Positions 36,285-45,400 of a stretch of 51,099 bases of DNA are shown here, piece by piece. The notes below the pieces were generated by a model. It was given only the letters and a program-made list of their open reading frames with translations. It was not told where the DNA came from and made no database searches. Where the stretch lies: the NCBI GenBank assembly GCA_005793375.1, contig SXSK01000266.1, forward strand, positions 1 to 51,099, written 5' to 3'. Source of the stretch: Verrucomicrobiales bacterium (lineage in GTDB: Bacteria; Verrucomicrobiota; Verrucomicrobiia; Limisphaerales; UBA9464). The stretch's first letter is position 1. Each line of letters starts with the position of its first letter. The translations under genes and the position numbers were made by a program.

Positions 36285-37253
36285 ATGGCAAACGTATTGA
36301 TACGGCCGGACTGGTACATCCCAGAACGATTGGTGACTCCGGAGCACGTTTATAGAAACCGACGCACGTTTTTGCGCCAAATGGGACTGACTGGCGCCGG
36401 CCTCTTCACCGCGGCGCCAGCCCTGTTGTCGGCTCGCGCCGCTGAAGCAGCATCAAAAGCCATCGCATCGAGGTTTCCGGCCAAGCGCAATCCAGACTTC
36501 AATCCCAAGCTACGGATTTCGAACGAAGACCCGGCGACGTCTTACAATAATTTTTACGAATTCAGCACCAGCAAGGACCGGGTGAAACGGCTGGTTGGAA
36601 ATTTCAAAACCCAACCATGGCCCCTCGAAATCTATGGGCTATGCGAAAAGCCGCTCAAAGTAGACCTTGCCGACCTGCTTGAGGAATTCCCCCAAGAAGA
36701 ACGTGTCTACCGTTTTCGTTGCGTCGAGGCGTGGTCAATGGTCGTGCCTTGGACAGGTTTTGTTCTCGCCGACCTCCTGAAGAAGGTGCAGCCGAAGTCC
36801 GAGGCCAAGTTTGTCCGATTCGAAACCGCGGGGCGGCCTGAGGAAATGCCCGGCTATAACCGGCTTCTCGCGCAGGGGTATCCTCTGCCGTATAATGAAG
36901 GTTTGCGTCTGGATGAAGCCATGCACCCACTGACCCTGGTCTGCACCGGCATGTACGGAAAACCCCTCCCCAAACAGAATGGGGCTCCTGTGAGAATCAT
37001 CGTCCCATGGAAGTATGGCTACAAATCGATCAAAAGCATCGTGAAAATTGAGTTGGTCGCCAAACAACCATCGACACTTTGGGAAGCGTTGCAACCGACG
37101 GAGTATCCGTTTGAATCCAACGTGGAACCAAACGTGCCTCATCCGCGCTGGTCACAGGCCACCGAACGGGAAGTGGACACCGGGGACCGTATCCCCACCT
37201 TGCCCTACAACGGGTACGCCGAGCAGGTCGCAAAATTGTATAAGAAAGGGTGA
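36285..37253 (+). CDS. msrP: Protein-methionine-sulfoxide reductase catalytic subunit MsrP (YedY-like molybdoenzyme)
   Basis: Tat motif RRTFLRQMGLTGAGLF; SYNNFYEFSTSKDRV; YRFRCVEAWSMVVPWTGFVLADLL; GAPVRIIVPWKYGYKSIKSIVKI. Confidence 0.94.
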   Translation: MANVLIRPDWYIPERLVTPEHVYRNRRTFLRQMGLTGAGLFTAAPALLSARAAEAASKAIASRFPAKRNPDFNPKLRISNEDPATSYNNFYEFSTSKDRVKRLVGNFKTQPWPLEIYGLCEKPLKVDLADLLEEFPQEERVYRFRCVEAWSMVVPWTGFVLADLLKKVQPKSEAKFVRFETAGRPEEMPGYNRLLAQGYPLPYNEGLRLDEAMHPLTLVCTGMYGKPLPKQNGAPVRIIVPWKYGYKSIKSIVKIELVAKQPSTLWEALQPTEYPFESNVEPNVPHPRWSQATEREVDTGDRIPTLPYNGYAEQVAKLYKKG

Positions 37254-37374
37254 ACTCGGGCGTGCAGACCTCGCCCCAAGGCGGCTTCGATAGGCGTCAA
37301 TAATCGCGATCGCAAGCGGCTCGTGGTAGAGAGCCGACCTCTGCGGTCCTTGCAGTTGAAAACCCTATCAAACT

Positions 37375-38232
37375 CTACCAACCAGCCGGTAAGAACTGCG
37401 GGTAGGACTGCCACGTGTAGCCGCGCATGATGTACTTAAAGTCGCGGTCCTTGAGCGCACTTCCACCCGCCGGAGTCCAGTTGAACGGCGCAGTCCCTTG
37501 CTGAGCCGCCCTTCGAAACGCGTCGATCGACGTTTTCTCCACCCATTTCTTCATTTCAGCATGACCGTCCGAGAAGCCAAAGCTGCTGGCGGTATTGTGG
37601 AAGATGGCCATGGGATCAATCCAACCAGGGGAGCGGACGAAGATGACCCAGGTGCCCCAATTGTGCCCTCGAGGATCCGCCTCCTCAAGGAACGTATACA
37701 TTTGGCTGGGCTGCTGGACTTGAGACATCTTCGTGACAGGTTCGACGCCAGCTTCCCAGCCGAAAATGCCATTCATGCCATTCGCTTTGCTGTAGCTGTC
37801 GAAAGCCCAACCCGGGGTCGCCACTTTCTTGCGGATTCGGGTATCTCCCGGGCAATGATACGAGCCAATGGCTGAATTGAATGGAAAAAGCGGTCCCTTC
37901 CGAATGCCATCCTGAACGTTGGTGAGACTGATCGTCTTGCCAGCCCCCAACAGCCCAGGCCAAAACCCTCCACCATCCATGTCGACCCCGTTGAATTTGT
38001 AGGACGGCATCGTGTCGTTGTAATCATTGGCGTACATGGCATGCGCCAGAGACAACTGTTTCTGGTTGTTCAGGCAGCTTGCGCCAGTGGCCAATTCCTT
38101 GGACTTGGCAAGCGAGGGCAGAAGCATCGAGGCGAGGATCGCAATGATGGCAATGACCACGAGAAGTTCGATCAAAGTGAATCCAGCCGGGTGGCATCCA
38201 GGGGATTTTGTAACAGACGATTTCCAATGCAT
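37375..38232 (-). CDS. Prepilin-type N-terminal cleavage/methylation domain protein (type II secretion pseudopilin-like)
   Basis: [56 protein letters not shown]-terminal [13 protein letters not shown]. Confidence 0.95.
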   Translation of the reverse strand: MHWKSSVTKSPGCHPAGFTLIELLVVIAIIAILASMLLPSLAKSKELATGASCLNNQKQLSLAHAMYANDYNDTMPSYKFNGVDMDGGGFWPGLLGAGKTISLTNVQDGIRKGPLFPFNSAIGSYHCPGDTRIRKKVATPGWAFDSYSKANGMNGIFGWEAGVEPVTKMSQVQQPSQMYTFLEEADPRGHNWGTWVIFVRSPGWIDPMAIFHNTASSFGFSDGHAEMKKWVEKTSIDAFRRAAQQGTAPFNWTPAGGSALKDRDFKYIMRGYTWQSYPQFLPAGW

Positions 38233-38372
38233 GGCGATAAATTTATTAGTCGGACCCAGTGACCACTTCAGGTGGTTTACCCTCAGCAAACCTACCCAGG
38301 CGCGTACTCATGTCAATCCACTCCCATGTAATCCAACTCGCCACTTGCCGACAATTCAGCCAACGTTTCCAA

Positions 38373-39515
38373 ATGGATGTCACTCGAACGGCATTTGGAA
38401 CATGGAACGGTGGTCGGTTCATGCATTACGGCCAACCCTTGGAAGACGCGCAGTGGATCCGCGTGGCTCAACATGCGTATCAACGCGGTATCCAGACATT
38501 TTTGACCGCCGACGTATATGGCAACGGACAAGCGGACGAAATTCTCGGGCGATCGTTGGCTGGCTTGGCCCGCGAGAGTTACTGCTTGGTCGGCGCTGTG
38601 GGCCACGACTTCTATTCGGGGAAGCGGGACGGTGCGAAAGGTTATCCGCGCTTCACGAACCCGCAATTGCGGCGTCCCCAGGACTATGCGGATTATTTGC
38701 GCATGGCCACGGAGAAGTCGTTGGAACGTTGCCAGGCGGACCGCTTCGACCTGCTTCTGCTGCACAACCCGGATTCGACTGGGTACACGAGCGATGCGGT
38801 CTGGAATGGCATGGATCGTCTGCGGGATGCGGGACTAGTGGAGCGGTTGGGTATCGCTCCTGGGCCAGCCAACGGATTCACCTTGGATCTGCTGCAATGC
38901 TTTGAACGTTTTGGACCGCTGATCGATTGGGCCATGATCATCCTGAACCCCTTCGAACCCTGGCCAGGTTCGCTAATCCTGTCCGCTGCGGTAACGCATG
39001 AAATTAAGATTCTCACCCGAGTGGTCGACTTCGGGGGCATTTTTCACGACGACGTGCGACCGGGACATCGTTTTGGGCAGAGTGATCACCGGGCATTTCG
39101 CCCGCCGGGGTGGGTTGAATCGGGTTGCGAAAAATTGGATCAATTGCGACCCATTGCTGAGCGTCATGGCTTGACTCCGCTTCAACTCGCCTGCGTCTGG
39201 AACCTTCAGCAGCCTGCAGTACACAATGTCATTCCCACATTGATCCAGGAGATTGGCGACCAATCCCGCACCATACAATCCAAAGTGGATGATCTGGCCG
39301 CGCTACCCGAGGTGAGCCTCGATGCGGCTGCATTGGAATTAATTGCGCGAGTCGGCGACAACGCGGGCTGCATGCATTTGAAGGGCGCCAGTGTGGAGTA
39401 CGAGGGCGAACCCATCGCGGATCAATGGAAAGTCAGCGCGGAACTGGCGGAAGTCGGCCGCCGCTGGTCGGTCGATCCGACGAACGACCTCATGTATCGC
39501 ATGGCCAAAGGATGA
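38373..39515 (+). CDS. Aldo/keto reductase family protein
   Basis: AYQRGIQTFLTADVYGNGQADEILGRSLAG; MATEKSLERCQADRFDLLLLHNPDS; LTPLQLACVWNLQQPAVHNVIPT. In-frame ATG at 38373 is preferred over the track start 38259. Confidence 0.85.
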   Translation: MDVTRTAFGTWNGGRFMHYGQPLEDAQWIRVAQHAYQRGIQTFLTADVYGNGQADEILGRSLAGLARESYCLVGAVGHDFYSGKRDGAKGYPRFTNPQLRRPQDYADYLRMATEKSLERCQADRFDLLLLHNPDSTGYTSDAVWNGMDRLRDAGLVERLGIAPGPANGFTLDLLQCFERFGPLIDWAMIILNPFEPWPGSLILSAAVTHEIKILTRVVDFGGIFHDDVRPGHRFGQSDHRAFRPPGWVESGCEKLDQLRPIAERHGLTPLQLACVWNLQQPAVHNVIPTLIQEIGDQSRTIQSKVDDLAALPEVSLDAAALELIARVGDNAGCMHLKGASVEYEGEPIADQWKVSAELAEVGRRWSVDPTNDLMYRMAKG

Positions 39516-39669
39516 ACGAATACCCGGGATAACGACTCAGTCCGACGCGTTCCCGCTGGAGCAACAGATCGCACGATGGCGAAACTACCAACGTCGCCGA
39601 AGGGTTGTCAAAGACTCCGACCTTGGTGAATTGGAGGATCATCTCCGCGAAGAGTTGGCTGCACTCTAA
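39511..39669 (+). pseudogene. Truncated HAAS / permease-prefix-like fragment
   Basis: Reads ...DAFPLEQQIARWRNYQRRRRVVKDSDLGELEDHLREELAAL then stop; resembles the extreme N-terminus of permease-prefix/HAAS proteins with no downstream domain. Confidence 0.5.
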
Positions 39670-39674
39670 AGCGC

Positions 39675-39904
39675 ATAAATTAAGGGACAGGTCTATTATA
39701 ATAATGGCGAAGCGATGGCGGGCAAGAAGCGGGCGCGTTTGGGATTACAGCGTGTTGTGCAGGCGTTGTTGCGAGGGGAAGAAGAGACGTTGAGCCGTTC
39801 GATGGAAATCTACCGGATGCACGTGTACCGAGAAGGAACGGAAGAGCGGGGTAGAGGACGCATTGTTTTCACTGCGAGACTTGAAGTTGGGAGTATTTGG
39901 GTAG
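39675..39904 (+). pseudogene. Decayed C-terminal remnant of a RAYT (REP-associated Y1 tyrosine transposase)-like gene
   Basis: Lead-in AAATTAAGGGACAGGTCTATTATAATAATG resembles sequence upstream of RAYT genes; KKRARLGLQRVVQALLRGEEETLSRSMEIYRMHVY in one frame, then EKERKSGVEDALFSLRDLKLGVFG* in another. Confidence 0.4.
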
Positions 39905-40116
39905 GGTCGATTCGCGTCTGCTGACGAGTTTGCCTGGGTTGTTCCTGACGGTTTTGCACGGATGTGGTGGGATGGAAGTGAATCTAGTAACTTCATCAAA
40001 AACAAAGACGCGGAACTGTTACGTTCCGTACTATCGGGATTCCTAATCACCCACCCGACTCAGCTCAACCTCCCCGAACAAGAGGATGGCATACGTTTCT
40101 TCGCTCAGTTCAGCAA

Positions 40117-41478
40117 TCAGGATGAGAGAGGTCGGACGCAGTCCAACGCGGCCTCCAGGATTTTCAACGCTGTCGCCATTTCCTCGCGACTTAGTGTCAG
40201 CGCTGGCGTCAGGGTCAGAATGTTTCCCATTGTCACCTTGAAGTTCAGACCTCGATTCAAGCACTCGTACATGACGGCTTCGGCCTCGTCCGAGGCAGGG
40301 GTGCCGTCCGAATGGCGCAATTCCACACCGAGCAGCAGTCCTTTGCCACGCACATTGGAAATGAGTGGTTGACGCCTCTGAAGTTCGCACAGTTGTGTGA
40401 TGGTTTCTGCACCGAGTTGAGCGGCGTGTTCCACAAGTCTTTCGTCACGCAGGATATCCAATGTCGCGATTCCCGCTGCGCATGCTATGGGATTCTTCTC
40501 GTGGGTGTAGTGCCCCAAGGCGGTTTGGGTGGCAACGTTCAAGTGTTCGCGGGCCAGCAGCGCCGCCAATGGAAAGACACCGCCGCCTAATCCCTTGCCC
40601 AACACCAACATGTCGGGAACCACGTCATAGTGCTCACAGGCGAACATTTTCCCTGTTCGGCCAAGCCCGATGGGGATTTCATCCAGGATCAGGAGAGCCC
40701 CGTGGCGGTCACATGCGGCGCGCACCCGTTTCCACCAATCGGGTGGTGGAATGAACGGTGTGCAGCGAATGGTTTCACCAATAACGGCCGCCACGTCGCC
40801 TTCTTTTTCGAGCACGTACTCGATATAATCGGCACATGCGAGGTTGCACTGAGTACCACAACGGAACGGGCATCGAGCGGGTTCAGGCGGGGGGACATGT
40901 TCACAGCCGGGAAGTAACGGGCCGATGCCCTTGCGAAACACAGCTTCTCCGCCGATTGAAATGGCGTCCAGTGATGCGCCATGAAAGGCGTCCCACATGG
41001 AAATGAATTTGAAGCGACCAGTGGCCACGCGCGCCAGTTTGAGTGCCATCCCGATGGCGGAAGTGCCACCGGGCGCAAAGAGTACGCGGCTTAAATCGCC
41101 GGGCGCGAGTTCCACAAGCCGTTGGGCGAGAGCGACCGCAGGCTCGCAGGTGTATCGACGCGTGCAAAAGCTCAACTGGTCGAGTTGATGCTTCACGGCC
41201 TCGATGACACGCGGATGACCGAAGCCCACCTGGTGTACATTATTGCCGTGAAAGTCCAGATAACGCCGCCCCTCCACGTCCTCAATCCAGGGTCCCGAAG
41301 CCGACTTCAGAGCGTTTAAGCAGGGCGTGGATAGTGATTGATGAAGGAAATGTTTGGCATCTGCATCCAGCAACGCTTGGGTTTCTGGTGCGATGTGGCC
41401 GACGGTCCACTTACGGCGGCGAGGTGATAAGTTTACGTCCCCCTCGGAGCGCAAGACGTTGAGCGAATCGGCATTCAT
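40117..41478 (-). CDS. Class III aminotransferase-fold PLP enzyme (aspartate aminotransferase family; possibly PbfA-like phosphonate ammonia-lyase)
   Basis: YLDFHGNNVHQVGFGHPRVIEA; LFAPGGTSAIGMALKLARVATG; LLILDEIPIGLGRTGKMFACEHYDVVPDMLVLGKGLGGGVFPLAAL; GHYTHEKNPIACAAGIATL. Confidence 0.88.
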   Translation of the reverse strand: MNADSLNVLRSEGDVNLSPRRRKWTVGHIAPETQALLDADAKHFLHQSLSTPCLNALKSASGPWIEDVEGRRYLDFHGNNVHQVGFGHPRVIEAVKHQLDQLSFCTRRYTCEPAVALAQRLVELAPGDLSRVLFAPGGTSAIGMALKLARVATGRFKFISMWDAFHGASLDAISIGGEAVFRKGIGPLLPGCEHVPPPEPARCPFRCGTQCNLACADYIEYVLEKEGDVAAVIGETIRCTPFIPPPDWWKRVRAACDRHGALLILDEIPIGLGRTGKMFACEHYDVVPDMLVLGKGLGGGVFPLAALLAREHLNVATQTALGHYTHEKNPIACAAGIATLDILRDERLVEHAAQLGAETITQLCELQRRQPLISNVRGKGLLLGVELRHSDGTPASDEAEAVMYECLNRGLNFKVTMGNILTLTPALTLSREEMATALKILEAALDCVRPLSS

Positions 41479-41647
41479 GACAAGCGGCGTGTTGGACTGG
41501 ACTGCACTGGACGGGTTGGGTTGGTTGATGGGTCGTCAAAGCGCCCGAGCTCATGCTGCAAACATAAGTGCCCGGAATAGAAGCAACAAAATGCCAGCCA
41601 TTTTGTGAAGATGTGGTTACACTTCCGACATGTCGCAACCGAAGGGC

Positions 41648-42355
41648 ATGTCCTATCGCAGCCTGGATCCGGAGGCTATCTTATCAACCGTTGATGCGTT
41701 GACAGCTCGAATTCATAGGGGCTTTCCGAACACCGGATTGGGTGCGGTGGCCACAGAATTGCAGCAGGTTTCGCGCGAAGTGCGGAACCTCGTGATGTGG
41801 CTGGGCAAGCCACTTCCCTGGGTACGTGCCGTGGTGGGCATTGGCTTATTCCTATTGCTGGCTGGAATGGTCGGAGCCCTGTTGAAGATCCCGGTGAGTT
41901 CCCAGACTCCAGGCGTGTCGGATGTATTGCAGGGGATTGATTCAGGTGTCAATGATGTGGTGTTCATTGGCGTTGCGGTATTTTTTCTCTTCACCATTGA
42001 GACTCGGGTAAAGCGCAATCGGGCGTTCAAGTCGCTACACACCCTTCGATCCTTGGCGCATATCATCGACATGCATCAATTAAAGAAGGATCCGGAGCAA
42101 TTATCGGATGGCGGTGCGATAGCGACCCAAGAACCCGTTTACACAGCGGACCAGCTGGCGCGATATTTGGATCATTGCGGCGACATGTTGGCGTTGCTGA
42201 GCAAACTAGCGGCGTTGCATGTGCAGCAATTCAATGATGGTGCCACACTCGCCGTAGTTCAAGAAGTGGAGGATTTAGCCCACGATTTGCTGCGCAATAT
42301 CTGGCAGAAAATTGTCATTATAGATCGCCTTCATGGCAACACCCCTCACCTGTGA
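41648..42355 (+). CDS. Conserved hypothetical membrane protein (two predicted TM segments)
   Basis: TM-like segments VVGIGLFLLLAGMVGALL and VVFIGVAVFFLFTI; coherent C-terminal soluble region. Start at 41630 or 41648. Confidence 0.7.
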   Translation: MSYRSLDPEAILSTVDALTARIHRGFPNTGLGAVATELQQVSREVRNLVMWLGKPLPWVRAVVGIGLFLLLAGMVGALLKIPVSSQTPGVSDVLQGIDSGVNDVVFIGVAVFFLFTIETRVKRNRAFKSLHTLRSLAHIIDMHQLKKDPEQLSDGGAIATQEPVYTADQLARYLDHCGDMLALLSKLAALHVQQFNDGATLAVVQEVEDLAHDLLRNIWQKIVIIDRLHGNTPHL

Positions 42356-42468
42356 GGACGCGCCATTGGGGCAGCAATCGAGCTGAAGCGTCACCGACTC
42401 TCCGAACTGGAGTCGGCGGACTCAACGCCGGTCGTTCGCTCTGCATCGCCCGGACATGTTTCGGAGCA

Positions 42469-45400
42469 TCATGGGACCAAACTCACCCGGTAGTAATGAG
42501 AGTCCGAGGCGGCTGGTTCTGAAGCTAACACGGCGATGCCATTGCCGGGCACTAGGATCTCGCGAATGAAACTCCATGTCCCCTGGTCGGTCGCGGGGCG
42601 GGATTCGATACGGAATTTCCGTCCGGGACTGGCGGCGAGCATCAGGTTGACAATGTCACCGGCACCATATCTCACGCCCAATTGGATCGCGCTGGTGGCG
42701 TCTTTGGGGTTGGTGCCATTGAGCAGTTCGTGGCGATTCAGGAATCCATCGGCATCCGGGTCGCCGTCGGGCCCGTTGTCGGCCGCAGCCGAATCGGTGG
42801 CGAGGCCGTGTTGGATTTCCCATGCATCTGGCAAGCCGTCGCCATCGACATCGATACCGGGCGACAAGCGAGGAGATGCGAGCCAAGCCATGGGATCGCC
42901 GCCATAGGTGGCGAAATCTCGACGAGTCAAGGAACGACCCGTACCAGAGGTTTGACTAGGCCAAGGAGTCTGATCGCGATAGGTGAGTTCCTCGACCGTG
43001 ATATGTGTCAAGGAAACCGATCCGTCCTGGGAATTGACCACAGGCGTGCCCGGTCGAAGCAAGCGGAGAGTGTCGGAGCCGTTGGCGAGGGTTCCTTGCC
43101 AAGGCCCCACGATCGGCGTGGCGAGATCGAAGCCCATGCGGCGTTGGAAGGATTCCAATGTCGCAGGTTCCAAAATTGGATCAAAGCCAACGAGCAGGAC
43201 GCGTCCGAAAGGAGGCAGGGCAAAGTTGCGGGGGAAATCGAAATCGATGCCGCCACGAAGACGCCACGTGTTGGTCGCATGGGCCAGATCGAACAACGGG
43301 ACAAGCGCATTACTTGTGTTTAGCAGTTCCACGACTTCGTCGACGGTATTGTTCTGAATTCCCAAGGCGGGCGGTTGGAAAAGGATTTCGCTGAAAACCA
43401 CCGGGCCGATGGCTGGTCCGGCGTTGATGGCGCCCATGGTGGGGCTCTTTTGAATCAAAAATGATTCCTCCCCCGTACTAGTAACGAAACGTCCAAAGCT
43501 TTGCGCGGGTTCTGAAGAGGCAAAACTGAAACCGTGATAATAGCCGGTGAGAGCCCCTTCACGGTCAGCTGAAAAAATCCAGATGTCATCCCCTTTGGTG
43601 CTCAGTCGGAAGCCTTCGCCGTTGGGGAGATTGAAGACGGACTCACGAAGGACGATGATACCGTTGCGCAGTATGCGGGTACCAGAAGGCAGACGGACCT
43701 TTCGTGGTTCGTCGAAGCTGTCGGAAATGTACCAACCTGAAACATCGGCGGTGGTATTTTCCAAATTGGCGAGTTCGATCTGAGCTTCACCCGCGACGGG
43801 TGCGGTGCGGGGCAACACTTCATTGACCACGACCCTGGGCACGACAATCGGTGTTCCGTCGACGGCACCGGGTGAACCGCCGGCGGCAGCACTCAACCGC
43901 CAAGCATTGGGTTGACCTGAGGAGGAGGATGGTTGGTTTTCGTTGATGGCGACCAATGAAAATCCAGCGCCATCGGCCAGGCGATACCAAGAATCATTGT
44001 AAGAGAAGTCGAAGATGGGTTCTTCGGCCGGGCCAGCAAGAGAAAGGCGTTCACCGGCATCATCCAGGGATCCGGCGAATTCCCCGGCAATGCGGCTGAT
44101 TCCTGGATAGCGGCTTAGGAATGCAGCCCGATTGCGCACCACCAGCACGCGTTCGCCTGGTGCCAGAGAGGTGACTTCGTTGGTTGCGGTGAAGGTGAAT
44201 TCGATCCCTGCATTGAAGTGATAGCCCACGAGGTTCAGCTCCCGATTCGAGATGTTCTTCAATTCCAGGAATTCAAAATCGCCTGCGGCGTAGAGCGAAC
44301 CCACTGGGGCGTCCGGATGGAACATCAATTCAGTTAGGGCCAGAGGGGCTGGGGTGACGACGAACGTGGCGGTGACCTGTCCTGACCAAGGAGTCGTGCT
44401 GGGAGGGCCCTTCTGAATCCGGGCTTTGTCGATCAATCGGGCGATGACGCGAGTGTTGGTAGTGATTGTAATGGGGCCGGAGTATTGAAACGCTGACGGA
44501 CCGATGGCTCCGGTGGATCCACGGGGGTCGGTCCCATCGAGCGTATAGTACATCGAAACATTGGTCGGATTGGAAATGCCGGTTGGCACCGTTAGGTCGA
44601 ATTTGAAGCCCGGGGTGACCACGGCATCGGACGAACTGAGGCGCGGTGGGCGCGCAAACTGAGCATCGATCCAGGATACACGGTTCGAGATCCAGGTCTT
44701 CATGATGCGCGTTTCGTTGTCATAACCACCCCGCGGAGTCGTCTCAGTCCAGCGTTTAGCCTCGCGCGGTTGCACCCACCGGACCTCATTGGTCATGCGG
44801 TCGATGACGGAATGCATGTTAGCGAGCGAAAGTGGGCCGCGGCGGTGGAGTTCCCATCGATCCACCCAGAGCTGCCAGGCGTCAACGTCGCGAAGCAACG
44901 TGTTCCACCAGGGTGTGGCGAACAGGCCGCCGCCGCCGTCCCAAACCCGCGGATTGTCATCGCGCCCATCGTCCTTGCTCTCCCAGGCTCGGTCGTAATC
45001 CCAACGAGGCCCGTATTCGACCTTGCCGTTACGGCGTTTATAGAAATACGTGCTCAAACGAATCGCATCAACCTGCCCGCTCAAGGTCTCCAGCAGGTGA
45101 AAATCCATCCAATTGGTGACCTCGATATAGGCGCGATATCCTAAGACTGGATCTCGGCGATCGGGGTTGGAGATGCTCATGGCGTTTTGCATGTCACGCC
45201 AATATTTGGTCAGATAAGCGAGTTGCGGTGCGCGTTGAGGCGACTTCATTTCGCGCTCCTTAGGTTCTACGAACGCATTTTGGCTTCCACCTGCATTGAA
45301 ACCAGCGTCGCCGTCGTCCAATCGATCGGTTTTGAACATGTAACTGCCGGTCACTTCCGGAAAGTCGACGTCCTCCGGTTGAGCCTTTGGGGCATCGATT

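Noticed and set aside
39745-40050. 101-aa minus-strand ORF in the AKR/aminotransferase gap
   Set aside because: No recognisable features and antisense to the RAYT-like remnant.
42394-42416. Hairpin CCGACTC-N9-GAGTCGG between convergent 41648 and 42469 genes
   Set aside because: Seven-bp stem with no T-tract on either strand; not enough to call a terminator.
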